Part shown: one piece after another, positions 1 to 8,475 of the stretch
How positions within the stretch are numbered: position 1 is the first letter of the stretch
How the letters are laid out: each line of letters begins with the position of its first letter
NCBI RefSeq assembly: GCF_943373825.1
Contig: NZ_CALSBP010000003.1
Coordinates: forward strand, 1-64,000
Source: Aquimarina spinulae
GTDB lineage: Bacteria > Bacteroidota > Bacteroidia > Flavobacteriales > Flavobacteriaceae
DNA length: 64,000 nt
Reading direction: 5' to 3'
Translations under genes and position numbers: made by a program
Notes under the pieces: generated by a model
The model's input: only the letters and a program-made list of their open reading frames with translations
Database searches by the model: none
Told to the model about the DNA's origin: nothing

Positions 1-116
1 CCACCACAAGCTAGACAATCTTGTTCGTTTCTCGGCCATCCAGAACCCTTAATAACCTGAAGTTGTTTTCTGTTAAGTTTCTGGACTCCTTTAAAATTTA
101 AAATTGTTTGTAACAT
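1..116 (-). CDS. Double-glycine-type leader peptide (bacteriocin / natural-product precursor-like), partial
   Basis: A short gene reads leftward from an ATG at 116 and is still open at the window edge, so only its first 38 codons are visible. It begins MLQTILNFKGVQKLNRKQLQ and continues VIKGSG, then WPRNEQDCLACGG. This resembles the short secreted-peptide leaders common in Flavobacteriaceae: start MLxxILNxKGVxxLxxxxQ followed by a G-G or G-S-G processing site. Family knowledge: such leaders are usually cut by a peptidase-containing ABC exporter. The visible part after the likely cleavage site holds a CxxC pair. The cargo length, the exporter and the activity cannot be seen. It is assigned by pattern only. 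Confidence 0.6.
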   Translation of the reverse strand, partial: MLQTILNFKGVQKLNRKQLQVIKGSGWPRNEQDCLACG

Positions 117-141
117 AATTTTTGGTTTTAAGATTTATACT

Positions 142-245
142 ATGATTTTAAATCATCACCTAAATTTAGGTTTTTCAAATAAGGCTGTGCCTATTATTTA
201 TCATAAATTATTTATAAATAGAAGTTTACATAGAAAGATCTATGT
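142..245. promoter_or_regulatory. Group of three palindromes upstream of the leader-peptide gene
   Basis: Three inverted repeats sit between the terminator at 261-290 and the leader peptide start at 116. They are ATGATTT-T-AAATCAT (142-156), the 14-bp perfect palindrome ACCTAAATTTAGGT (158-171), and ACATAGA-AAGA-TCTATGT (228-245). The middle one contains TAAATTTA, close to the TAnnTTTG element in either direction. They could be regulator-binding sites or transcript hairpins; their function is inferred only from position. Confidence 0.4.
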
Positions 246-260
246 GGTGAAAATCATAAA

Positions 261-290
261 AAAACCGAATCTTATTAGAGATCCGGTTTT
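261..290 (-). terminator. Rho-independent terminator of the secreted-protein gene
   Basis: A hairpin with arms AAAACCG (261-267) and CGGTTTT (284-290), extended inward past one mismatch by ATCT/AGAT, lies 27 bases after the stop codon at 317. Read on the minus strand it runs into a T tract, as expected for a terminator of the leftward gene. Confidence 0.75.
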
Positions 291-316
291 AATTGTTAAT
301 TAATGTTGTTTAATAT

Positions 317-841
317 TTAGTTTTCTTGATATTTATATACAATTTTGGTTACCTCATCTATTTTGGAGTCATACATCTCTAGGATGAAATTTTTATTTTC
401 ATCAAAATACCCTAAACAGTTATCATTACCTCCAGAATTTACAATATAGAGCCCCTTTCTAAGAGGTCTTACCTTAGCAACTTTATCTCCTGATTTATTT
501 AAAAAAGTTACTATAAAACCTTTCTCATCTGCAACTTTAGTGTAACCCACCATATCCGAAGTAGTTTCAAACTTTTGTACTACTACTTCATCATCTTCAT
601 AAATAGCAGATTGATTAATTTGATCTTCACCGTCAGGGCTAAACGTTATTTTGCTTTTTTTAGTAATAACTTCCTGTTTTTTAATAACTTTTTCTTCACC
701 ATTAGGCCCTTTGATACGAATAGTTTTAGTTACTGTTTCTTGTGAAGAATTTTGTTTGTCTTTTTTTTCGTCTGATTGTGCGTAGTTAACAGTAGTACAT
801 ATCATAAATACTACTGTGATTAGAGTTTTTAAAGTTTTCAT
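317..841 (-). CDS. Secreted hypothetical protein
   Basis: A 174-residue protein with a clear Sec signal peptide (MKTLKTLITVVFMICTTVNYAQ, probable cut after AQ). The next 40 residues are highly charged and rich in K, E and T. The C-terminal 110 residues alternate hydrophobic and polar positions, as in a small beta-rich domain, and include a GGNDNCLGYFDENKNF stretch. No catalytic motif or known family is recognised. It is a monocistronic gene with its own terminator and probably acts in the periplasm or outside the cell. Confidence 0.8.
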   Translation of the reverse strand: MKTLKTLITVVFMICTTVNYAQSDEKKDKQNSSQETVTKTIRIKGPNGEEKVIKKQEVITKKSKITFSPDGEDQINQSAIYEDDEVVVQKFETTSDMVGYTKVADEKGFIVTFLNKSGDKVAKVRPLRKGLYIVNSGGNDNCLGYFDENKNFILEMYDSKIDEVTKIVYKYQEN

Positions 842-956
842 TTATGTATTTATTAGATATAAAATTACAAAAAAACTAAAATATGCTAAAACCTAAAGAC
901 TTTAATTGGAAATTTTTGCTGTAATTTATTTATTAAATAATCTTATGAATCTGTAC

Positions 957-988
957 TTGTTTACTATAGATGAATAGCATTATCTTTG
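957..988 (+). promoter_or_regulatory. Bacteroidota-type promoter of ychF
   Basis: TTG at 957-959 is followed after 21 bases by TATCTTTG at 981-988. This is an exact match to the TAnnTTTG -7 element with a proper -33 spacing. It lies about 60 bases upstream of the ychF start codon. Confidence 0.7.
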
Positions 989-1049
989 CACTCTTAAAAA
1001 TTGGGAGCGAACCATAGAATATATCCCAACCATTATTAATATACGTACC

Positions 1050-2144
1050 ATGAAAGCAGGAATCGTAGGGTTACCAAATGTTGGAAAATCAACATTGTTT
1101 AATTGTTTATCTAATGCAAAAGCACAGAGTGCTAATTTTCCTTTTTGTACCATAGAACCCAATATTGGGGTGGTGAATGTACCAGACCATAGGCTGGAGA
1201 AGCTAGAGGAGTTAGTAGTACCCGAACGGGTAATCCCCGCAACGGTCGAAATTGTGGATATTGCAGGTTTAGTAAAAGGAGCGAGTAAAGGAGAAGGATT
1301 AGGGAATCAGTTTTTAGGAAATATTAGAGAAACAGATGCTATAATACATGTATTACGTTGTTTTGATAATGATAATATTGTTCATGTAGATGGCTCGGTA
1401 GACCCAATTAGAGATAAAGAAACTATCGATATAGAATTGCAGCTTAAAGATCTGGAAAGCGTAGAAAAAAAACTGGATAAAGTAAAAAGGGCAGCCAAAA
1501 CCGGTAATAAAGAAGCACAAAAGGAAGAAGCAATTTTATTAAAACTTAGAGAAGGGCTAGAAGCAGGAATATCGGTTAGAGCAATCGACATCTCTGAAGA
1601 TGATCATACCGCATATGTTAGACCATTACAGTTTATAACAGATAAACCAGTACTTTATGTTTGCAATGTTGACGAAGGGGCTGCAGTTGATGGAAATGAT
1701 TATGTGAAAAAAGTAAAAGAAACTGTAGCATCAGAAAGAGCAGAAGTAATAGTGTTAGCCGTAGGTACCGAAGCTGATATTACCGAGCTAGATGATTATG
1801 AAGAGCGCCAATTATTTTTGCAGGATATGGGGTTAGAAGAAGCAGGGGCATCAGTATTAATTCGCGCAGCATATAAATTATTAAACCAGCAAACTTATTT
1901 TACTGCTGGCGAGAAAGAAGTAAGAGCATGGACGGTTAATATAGGGGCTACGGCACCACAAGCAGCAGGAGTGATTCATACCGATTTTGAGAAAGGTTTT
2001 ATACGAGCAGAAGTTATCAAGTATGATGATTTTGTAAAGTATGGTAGCGAATCTAAGGTGAGAGAAGCCGGAAAGCTTGGAGTAGAAGGAAAGACATATG
2101 TCGTAAATGACGGAGATGTAATGCATTTCTTATTTAATGTATAA
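1050..2144 (+). CDS. ychF: Redox-regulated ATPase YchF (Obg-family P-loop protein)
   Basis: At 364 residues this is the normal length for YchF/Ola1. The P-loop GLPNVGKST lies at residues 7-15, switch II DIAGLVKGASKGEGLG near 68-83, and the G4-equivalent reads NVDE, as in the ATP-preferring YchF group, instead of NKxD. The C-terminal TGS domain ends in YVVNDGDVMHFLFNV, typical of the family. YchF is a cytosolic ribosome-associated ATPase linked to stress and translation control. It stands alone between a consensus promoter and a strong terminator. The start is fixed by the family's usual MKAGIVGLPN opening. Confidence 0.97.
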   Translation: MKAGIVGLPNVGKSTLFNCLSNAKAQSANFPFCTIEPNIGVVNVPDHRLEKLEELVVPERVIPATVEIVDIAGLVKGASKGEGLGNQFLGNIRETDAIIHVLRCFDNDNIVHVDGSVDPIRDKETIDIELQLKDLESVEKKLDKVKRAAKTGNKEAQKEEAILLKLREGLEAGISVRAIDISEDDHTAYVRPLQFITDKPVLYVCNVDEGAAVDGNDYVKKVKETVASERAEVIVLAVGTEADITELDDYEERQLFLQDMGLEEAGASVLIRAAYKLLNQQTYFTAGEKEVRAWTVNIGATAPQAAGVIHTDFEKGFIRAEVIKYDDFVKYGSESKVREAGKLGVEGKTYVVNDGDVMHFLFNV

Positions 2145-2164
2145 AAATATCTTGTTGATTTATA

Positions 2165-2199
2165 AAGCCCTTTCTGGTAATGCCAGAAAGGGTTTTTTG
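2165..2199 (+). terminator. Rho-independent terminator after ychF
   Basis: A perfect hairpin with arms CCCTTTCTGG (2168-2177) and CCAGAAAGGG (2183-2192) is followed by TTTTTT. It ends the ychF transcript 20 bases after the stop codon. Confidence 0.9.
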
Positions 2200-2228
2200 T
2201 TGGGTATCGTAATTAGAAAGTTTTTAGA

Positions 2229-2264
2229 TTTTTCAAAAATAACAATACTACTATTTTTGAAAAA
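2229..2264 (+). promoter_or_regulatory. Promoter -7 element inside a 12-bp inverted repeat, EamA gene
   Basis: TATTTTTG (2252-2259) matches TAnnTTTG and ends four bases before the ATG at 2264. It overlaps the right arm of a perfect inverted repeat: TTTTTCAAAAAT (2229-2240) and ATTTTTGAAAAA (2253-2264) with a 12-base spacer. Transcription from this element would start at or next to the ATG, giving a leaderless or near-leaderless message. The repeat could be an operator, or chance in AT-rich DNA. Confidence 0.45.
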
Positions 2265-3181
2265 TGCAAAATAGTAAGTTATCCTCGTACGGAATTGCAC
2301 TGGCAATTGTTGGTATCGTTTTATTCTCTGCAAAAGCAGTATTAGTCAAATTAGCGTATAAATTTGAAATAAGCTCAGAACATCTATTATTGTTTAGAAT
2401 GTTGTTTTCTTTACCTATATACATTGTATTGGCCTTGTATAAAAAACCAGTAGAGAAAAATAAAATTAGAAGAATAGATTACTTGTGGATTTTATTTTTT
2501 GGATTCGTTGGGTATTATTTAGCGAGTTATTTTGATTTCCTTGGATTACAATACATTAAGGCAGGGTTAGAACGAATAATTCTTTTTATTTATCCAACAC
2601 TGGTTATTATTATTTCACGTATTTTTTTGAAAAATATAATAACGAAGCGACAACTATTAGCTATTTTACTAACATATATTGGTGTGATCGTTACATTTTG
2701 GGGAGAGCTTCAAATTGAAACTACGCATGTCATTCTGGGTGGTGCTTTGGTTTTCTTAAGTGCATTAACCTATGCTATTTATCTCGTAGGGAGCGGATGG
2801 TTAATTCCTAAGTTTGGTGTAGTAACTTTTACTTCATATGCAATGATAGTTTCATCTCTATGTATAATTATTCAATATTTGGTTTTTGATAGGCAAAATA
2901 TAATGAACTACCCCTTAGAAGTATATTTTATTTGTATTATTATGGCAGTCTTTTCTACAATTATACCTTCTTATTTGGTATCTGCAGCTATTGCTAAACT
3001 GGGAGCTTCTAATTTTTCGATTATAGCAAGTTTAGGGCCTGTATCTACAATTTTATTGGCTTATTTCCTTTTGGGAGAAAACTTGTCAATAATTCAAATA
3101 ATTGGTGCTACAATAGTGATTCTTGGAGTATATGTAATCTCAAAGAAAAAACAAAATAGGGGAAAATCTATTCGCCTATAA
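2264..3181 (+). CDS. EamA/DMT-family drug-metabolite transporter
   Basis: A 305-residue integral membrane protein with about ten hydrophobic helices in two repeats, the usual EamA (DUF6) architecture. The second repeat ends with the typical LGPVSTILLAYFLLGENLS and IGATIVILGVYVI stretch. Such proteins export small metabolites or amino acids, but the substrate cannot be read from sequence. A basic tail (KKKQNRGKSIRL) would lie in the cytoplasm. The gene is monocistronic, and the first ATG is supported by the nearby promoter element. Confidence 0.9.
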   Translation: MQNSKLSSYGIALAIVGIVLFSAKAVLVKLAYKFEISSEHLLLFRMLFSLPIYIVLALYKKPVEKNKIRRIDYLWILFFGFVGYYLASYFDFLGLQYIKAGLERIILFIYPTLVIIISRIFLKNIITKRQLLAILLTYIGVIVTFWGELQIETTHVILGGALVFLSALTYAIYLVGSGWLIPKFGVVTFTSYAMIVSSLCIIIQYLVFDRQNIMNYPLEVYFICIIMAVFSTIIPSYLVSAAIAKLGASNFSIIASLGPVSTILLAYFLLGENLSIIQIIGATIVILGVYVISKKKQNRGKSIRL

Positions 3182-3244
3182 AAAGTTTCAATGTTATTTT
3201 TGAGTATTTTTTAATGTTTTTTCATTAATTTAACACTCTAATTA

Positions 3245-3260
3245 GTAAGTGTTTACTTAC
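3245..3260. repeat. Short inverted repeat GTAAGT-GTTT-ACTTAC
   Basis: Six-base perfect arms with a four-base loop lie 64 bases after the EamA stop and 61 bases before the hybrid kinase start. No T tract follows, so it is not a standard terminator. It may be a regulator site for the kinase gene. Confidence 0.35.
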
Positions 3261-3320
3261 GTTGATGGGGATTGCTTTCCAAAGAAAAAATTGGATAAGT
3301 AAATTAGATTTGTAATATTT

Positions 3321-4823
3321 ATGAGTAAAGGGGGCTTAAGGATAGTAGTACTGTACTGCTTTGTATTTATTAGTATTGTTGGTTATGGACGAATAAGCGA
3401 TAATATTGATGACAGCAAAGTAGCATCACTAGAGAAATCCAGTAGAGGGGAAACAAAACCGGTAGAGGTTAAAAAGGCAAACTTTGATGAAGATATATAT
3501 CAAAGACAGCTTGAAAACAATAAACAAGAAGTATATTTAGAAGAGATAGCCAGAAAAAATACTATTATTAATATACTGTTGGTGAGTCTTGTTCTATTAC
3601 TAATCATCTTGTTTTTATTGTATAGGAAATATAAAGTGAGAGAAAAAAATAGCGATGCTTTAAAAGAAAAAAATGAGCAGCTTATCGAAGCAAAGGCAGA
3701 AGCAGAAAAACTTACCAATACAAAATCTCAATTTATTTCTACAGTGAGTCATGAACTAAGAACTCCTCTTTATGGAGTGGTAGGGATTACCACATTATTG
3801 TTAGAAGAAAAAGATATTTCGCCAAAGCACAAAAAATTACTTAGTTCATTAAAATTTTCTGGAGACTACCTTTTGGATTTAATAAATAAAGTGTTGAAAA
3901 TAAGTAAGATTGAGTCTAATAATGAAAAACTTACAAAGACTCCTACAAACCTACTTCAGCTTTCTCAGAACTTATTATATTCTTTTGAGTACCAGGCAAA
4001 AAATAAAAATAACGAGCTTATTTTAGAAATACCTAATGAACTACCAGATGTACTAAATGTAGATTCTCTTAAAATATCGGAAGTTCTAATTAATCTGATC
4101 GGAAATTCATCAAAGTTTACTGAAAATGGAAAAATATGGCTTAGAATAAAAATCCTCTCTATCGAGAATGAGATGATTACTATTAGATATGAAGTAGAGG
4201 ATAATGGTGTAGGAATCCCAGAAGATAAAAAAGAGTTTGTATTCGAGAAGTTTTCCCAGGTAGGTAGAGAGTTTAATAAGTCTGAAGGAACAGGATTAGG
4301 TTTATCTATTGTTAAAAATCTTTTAGAGATGATGGATAGCAAAATTTATTTGGACAGTAAAGAAGGGAGAGGAACCAAGTTTCATTTTGATTTACAATTA
4401 GAAATTATAGATGAAAAGGAAGAGAAAGAAATAGACTCGAATAGTAATAACATCAATACTGTTTATAGACGAATATTGGTGGCAGAGGATAATAAAATAA
4501 ATCAAATTGTTACCAAAAACCTTTTAAATATAATAGGGTATGACTGTACTATTGTAGAGAATGGCTTTAATGCTTTGCAAATGGTTAAAAAAGAAGATTT
4601 TGATCTTATCCTGATGGATTTAAATATGCCTTATCTTAATGGAACAGAAGCTACCAGACGTATACGAGAATTTAATGAGATCACACCCATTATTGCTCTT
4701 ACAGCTGCAGAGTTAAGTGAAGTGCAAGAAGAATGTATGGAAATAGGAATGAATGATATTATTAATAAACCATTAAATAAGAATGACCTTAAAAACATTA
4801 TAGCAAAGCATTTGTTGCCTTAG
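3321..4823 (+). CDS. Membrane hybrid histidine kinase with receiver domain
   Basis: The 500-residue protein has an N-terminal signal or anchor (about 1-22), a short extracytoplasmic stretch, a transmembrane helix near 85-105 and a coiled coil. The HisKA H-box (FISTVSHELRTPL) lies near 139-151. The HATPase domain shows the N-box NLIGNSSKFTENG, G1 DNGVGIP and G2 GTGLGLSIV. A C-terminal receiver has EDNKINQ and the phospho-acceptor Asp in LILMDLNMP (about 435). There is no DNA-binding output, so the signal must pass to another receiver or stay internal. No partner regulator is adjacent. TAGATTTG at 3305-3312 is a likely -7 element very close to the start. The small sensor region gives no hint of ligand. 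Confidence 0.93.
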   Translation: MSKGGLRIVVLYCFVFISIVGYGRISDNIDDSKVASLEKSSRGETKPVEVKKANFDEDIYQRQLENNKQEVYLEEIARKNTIINILLVSLVLLLIILFLLYRKYKVREKNSDALKEKNEQLIEAKAEAEKLTNTKSQFISTVSHELRTPLYGVVGITTLLLEEKDISPKHKKLLSSLKFSGDYLLDLINKVLKISKIESNNEKLTKTPTNLLQLSQNLLYSFEYQAKNKNNELILEIPNELPDVLNVDSLKISEVLINLIGNSSKFTENGKIWLRIKILSIENEMITIRYEVEDNGVGIPEDKKEFVFEKFSQVGREFNKSEGTGLGLSIVKNLLEMMDSKIYLDSKEGRGTKFHFDLQLEIIDEKEEKEIDSNSNNINTVYRRILVAEDNKINQIVTKNLLNIIGYDCTIVENGFNALQMVKKEDFDLILMDLNMPYLNGTEATRRIREFNEITPIIALTAAELSEVQEECMEIGMNDIINKPLNKNDLKNIIAKHLLP

Positions 4824-4826
4824 TTT

Positions 4827-5603
4827 TTAATGAGAAGGATATATCTTATTAATAAATGAAATGACGTTTTTAACCACAATTTCTGTACTCTCTTTATGTG
4901 GTGTATGCCCAATATCAGGAATTAGTAAATCTTCAGAGTAACCCGACGTGTTTTTTACAATAGAATTTACCTGATCCAGTGTTCCATACTCATCTTTTTC
5001 TCCCTGAATTATTAGAGAAGGACATTTAATCTTAGGTAAATATTCTTCAATATTCCAGGATTGATAAGCTTCAGAAAGCCATGTCTCTGTCCACATTCTA
5101 AAAACAGCTTCAGTTTTATTTCCATGGTATTTATATAGTTTTTCTTTAAGAGAAGTATTTTGATACGCAAGGACTGCCGCTTTAATACCGTTAATGGTTT
5201 CTTGCTCTACAAATACATGGGCCCCTTCTGTAATAATACCTGTAATTTTTTCAGGAAACAAAGCTGCAGTTAATAAGGCAATACTACCACCATCACTATG
5301 GCCAAATAATACCACATTGCTTACCCCTAAATTCTGTATTATTTTCCCTAGAATATGAGCCTCTTCTTTTAAGTAATCATTATTTCTTTTAGAAGTAATA
5401 AAAGGAGCAGATTTACCATATCCCTGGCGATCATACGAAAGAATATTGCACCCTGCTTTTTTTGCTATTTGTTTGGGGAAATCTTTCCATAATTCAATAC
5501 ACCCTAAAGAATCATGTAAAAAAATAACGGTTACCTTTTCTGGAGCTAGTAACTTAGGGCTTTTAGAGAATTGTAATCGCTGTTTATTAATTATTAAATC
5601 CAA
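4827..5603 (-). CDS. Alpha/beta hydrolase
   Basis: A 258-residue cytosolic alpha/beta-hydrolase. FLHDSLGCIELW supplies the oxyanion region, YDRQGYGKS follows strand 4, and the nucleophile elbow is GHSDGGS (Ser near 101). The acid is probably the Asp in GEKDEYG and the His is in DIGHTPHKES. It resembles the MhpC/esterase/haloperoxidase-like group; the substrate is unknown. It converges on the hybrid kinase gene with three bases between stop codons and has no terminator hairpin that I could see. Confidence 0.88.
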   Translation of the reverse strand: MDLIINKQRLQFSKSPKLLAPEKVTVIFLHDSLGCIELWKDFPKQIAKKAGCNILSYDRQGYGKSAPFITSKRNNDYLKEEAHILGKIIQNLGVSNVVLFGHSDGGSIALLTAALFPEKITGIITEGAHVFVEQETINGIKAAVLAYQNTSLKEKLYKYHGNKTEAVFRMWTETWLSEAYQSWNIEEYLPKIKCPSLIIQGEKDEYGTLDQVNSIVKNTSGYSEDLLIPDIGHTPHKESTEIVVKNVISFINKIYPSH

Positions 5604-5734
5604 AATAGTGGTTTTGTTATAAAAAGTGCTAAAAATAAGCTAAAGTCTATGCAAATTGTATATTTTGCATCATCAAAATTGACACACTAGACATTTTTTT
5701 AAGTCTAGCTAAAGTAAATAGTTAATCCAATACA

Positions 5735-7612
5735 ATGAAAAAAACATTAGCCAAGATTTCCATTGGTGTATTATTAATTGGTTGTGGAACCAATACTCCT
5801 ACAAATGATATAGCAACAAATGTACCTATAGCAACAGCCATAGATTTAACTCAGGTAAAAGACGATAAAGTTCCGGTTACTATAAATCCAGGACGCTTTA
5901 TTCAGGATACCGTAAAATATCGTATTCCCAAAGTGGTGCAGGGTACTTATGCTGTAAGTGATTTTGGGAAATTTGTAGATGATTTTAAAGCTTTTGATTA
6001 TCAAGGAAATGAAATTAAAACAGAAAAAGAAGACACCAATACATGGTTGATTGCAAATGCCAAGCAGCTTGATAAAATTAGCTACCTGGTCAATGATACT
6101 TATGATATAGAAAACACAGATATCGGCACACCTTTCTCCCCTTCTGGGACCAATATAGAGCCAGACAATTATGTGTTAAATCTTCATGGGTTTATAGGAT
6201 ATTTTGATGTGCTGAAAAATAATCAGTATGCATTAGAGGTAAAAGCGCCATCGGAAATGAAGAGAACCTCTGCTTTGCCCAATGCAGGATCAACAATTAG
6301 TGAAGATAAAGCAGTTACTACAGATAAATATTTGGCAACACGGTATTTTGAAATTACAGATAACCCAATGATGTATGGAAATCTTGATGTCGAAGAATTT
6401 ATGGTTGGGGATATCAAAATTGTGCTAAGTATATATTCTCCGAATAAAGTACATACAGCGGCTAAGATAAAAGAAACGGTATTTAAAATGATGAAAGGGC
6501 AAAAAGCATATCTTGGAGATATCAATAGTACGCCTCGTTATGATATATATTTGTATTTAGCACCCAGCACAGAAAATGCCCCTGCGGGATTTGGAGCACT
6601 AGAGCATCATACGTCTACCGTAGTAGTATTACCAGAACAAATGCCCGATGAAGCGTTGGCATCTGCAATGATTGATGTCGTTTCTCATGAATTTTTCCAT
6701 ATTGTAACTCCACTTAGTGTGCATTCTGAAGATGTACATTACTTCGATTATGACAAACCTACTTTTTCAAAACATTTATGGATGTATGAAGGAGTAACCG
6801 AATATTTTGCGACCTTATTTCAGGTTAACCAGGGATTGGTAGAAGAGCAGGAGTTTTATGATAAAATCATGGGTAAAATTCAGAGTGCAAGTGGATTTGA
6901 TGATACAATGAGTTTTACCGTAATGAGTGAAAATATATTGGATCAACCTTATGCCGCTAACTATGTTAATGTATATGAAAAAGGAGCATTAATAGGCATG
7001 TGTATTGATATTCTAATGCGTGAAGAAAGTAATGGGAATCGAGGAATCTTATCTTTGATGAAAGAGTTATCTCTTAAATATGGTAAAAACAAACCTTTTA
7101 ACGATGATAAAATTATAGAAGAGATTACGGCAATGACTTATCCAGCTATTGGTGAATTTTTGCAAACTCATGTTGTAGGAAAAACTCCTATTAACTATGA
7201 AGAATTCTTTAAAAAAGTTGGGTTATCGGTAGAATCAGAAAGAGTAGAAACAAATTATATCCAAAATTCTGGAGTCTTAATTGTAGCTGGAAATCAGGAA
7301 AAAGGAACTATCTTTTTTACAGATTTAGTTTCTGATAATAGCTTCTGGGCAGAAAATGGAGCGAAACCAAACGATGATATTGTAGAAGTAAATGGTACTA
7401 AATTGACATTGCAGAATGCTAATAATATACTAGGTGCGACTTTTCAATGGCAAGAAGGAGATGATATTGAAGTTAAACTTAATAGAGCAGGAGAAGAAGT
7501 TGTTATTAAAACTAAAGTAACTAAATCTTTTACCAAAGGGAAAAAACTTAAAGTAATTGATAATTCTACAAAAGAGCAATCAGAGCTTAGAAAAGCTTGG
7601 TTAAAAGGATAG
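5735..7612 (+). CDS. M61-family metallopeptidase lipoprotein with PDZ domain
   Basis: A 625-residue protein starting with a lipoprotein signal (LLIGCGTNT, Cys near 18), so probably outer-membrane or periplasmic. The zinc motif HEFFH lies near residue 325 and the third ligand Glu is in WMYEGVTEY, both as in M61 glycyl-aminopeptidases. A C-terminal PDZ-like region (about 500-600) includes NDDIVEVNGTKL. Family role: trimming peptides with N-terminal Gly or Ala in the envelope. It is monocistronic and ends at a strong hairpin shared with the convergent polyphosphate kinase genes. Confidence 0.92.
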   Translation: MKKTLAKISIGVLLIGCGTNTPTNDIATNVPIATAIDLTQVKDDKVPVTINPGRFIQDTVKYRIPKVVQGTYAVSDFGKFVDDFKAFDYQGNEIKTEKEDTNTWLIANAKQLDKISYLVNDTYDIENTDIGTPFSPSGTNIEPDNYVLNLHGFIGYFDVLKNNQYALEVKAPSEMKRTSALPNAGSTISEDKAVTTDKYLATRYFEITDNPMMYGNLDVEEFMVGDIKIVLSIYSPNKVHTAAKIKETVFKMMKGQKAYLGDINSTPRYDIYLYLAPSTENAPAGFGALEHHTSTVVVLPEQMPDEALASAMIDVVSHEFFHIVTPLSVHSEDVHYFDYDKPTFSKHLWMYEGVTEYFATLFQVNQGLVEEQEFYDKIMGKIQSASGFDDTMSFTVMSENILDQPYAANYVNVYEKGALIGMCIDILMREESNGNRGILSLMKELSLKYGKNKPFNDDKIIEEITAMTYPAIGEFLQTHVVGKTPINYEEFFKKVGLSVESERVETNYIQNSGVLIVAGNQEKGTIFFTDLVSDNSFWAENGAKPNDDIVEVNGTKLTLQNANNILGATFQWQEGDDIEVKLNRAGEEVVIKTKVTKSFTKGKKLKVIDNSTKEQSELRKAWLKG

Positions 7613-7632
7613 ATATTTATAAAAAAAAAACT

Positions 7633-7661
7633 AAAAAAGGCCCTTGTACAGGGCCTTTTTT
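7633..7661. terminator. Bidirectional terminator between M61 peptidase and ppk2
   Basis: Arms AAAAAAGGCCCT (7633-7644) and AGGGCCTTTTTT (7650-7661) form a perfect hairpin with a five-base loop. T tracts exist in both directions, and it separates two convergent genes ending at 7612 and 7666. Confidence 0.92.
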
Positions 7662-7665
7662 AATT

Positions 7666-8472
7666 TTAAATAACTTCTTCATCTTTGTAAGGAATCGTAT
7701 TTAAAACATATTGTATAGCTTTAATTCGCGCTTCGGTTTTACGATCGGCCTCGATGATAACCCAGGGAGAAAGCTCGGTATTCGTTTTTTTAAACATTTT
7801 AACCTTATACTTAGTATATTCTTCCCAGAGTTCTTGAGCCTTTTCATCTACAGGGGTCATTTTCCATTTTTTTAAAGGACTTGATTTGATATCTTTAAAA
7901 CGAGCAGCTTGTTCTTCTTTGGTGATAGAAAAATAAAACTTAATGAGATACGTGTCAGATTCTAATATCATTCTTTCAAAATCGTTTACCTGCCCCATAA
8001 ATGTTGTATACTGATTTTCGGTGCAAAACCCATTAACAGGTTCTACAACTGCCCGATTATACCAGCTACGATCAAAAAGAACCATTTCTCCTGGTGTAGG
8101 CAATTGATTTACATAACGCTGAAAATACCATTGTCCTTCTTCTTCACTAGTAGGTTTTGGCAATGCTACAATTCGAAAATGTCTGGGATTTATATGAGAA
8201 GTAATTCGGCGTATTGCCCCGCCTTTTCCTGCAGCATCACGGCCTTCAAAAATAATTACTATTTTCTTCTCATTTTTTATGCTCCAGTTTTGTAATTTGA
8301 TAAGTTCGGCCTGAAGTTCTTTTAATTGTATTTCATATTTAACCATTCTCAACACCTTTTCAACATCAGTCTTTTTATCCATAAACAGATATTTTAAACC
8401 AATAGGAGAGTTTAGGATTTCCAGATCTTCTTTAGAAAGGTTAATATGTTTTGTTTTTTGAGTTGTCTTCAT
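7666..8472 (-). CDS. ppk2: Polyphosphate kinase 2 (PPK2), downstream copy
   Basis: A 268-residue single-domain PPK2. It has the Walker A FEGRDAAGKGGAIRR, the lid-region RHFRIVALPKPT and the Walker B FDRSWYNRAVVEPV. PPK2 enzymes move phosphate between polyphosphate and nucleotides (NDP to NTP or the reverse) in the cytosol. It lies three bases after a second PPK2 gene on the same strand, so the two are almost certainly co-transcribed. The two copies share every active-site motif but differ at both ends, so they are diverged paralogues, not a recent duplication. Which nucleotide class each prefers cannot be decided here. Confidence 0.95.
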   Translation of the reverse strand: MKTTQKTKHINLSKEDLEILNSPIGLKYLFMDKKTDVEKVLRMVKYEIQLKELQAELIKLQNWSIKNEKKIVIIFEGRDAAGKGGAIRRITSHINPRHFRIVALPKPTSEEEGQWYFQRYVNQLPTPGEMVLFDRSWYNRAVVEPVNGFCTENQYTTFMGQVNDFERMILESDTYLIKFYFSITKEEQAARFKDIKSSPLKKWKMTPVDEKAQELWEEYTKYKVKMFKKTNTELSPWVIIEADRKTEARIKAIQYVLNTIPYKDEEVI

Positions 8473-8475
8473 TCA

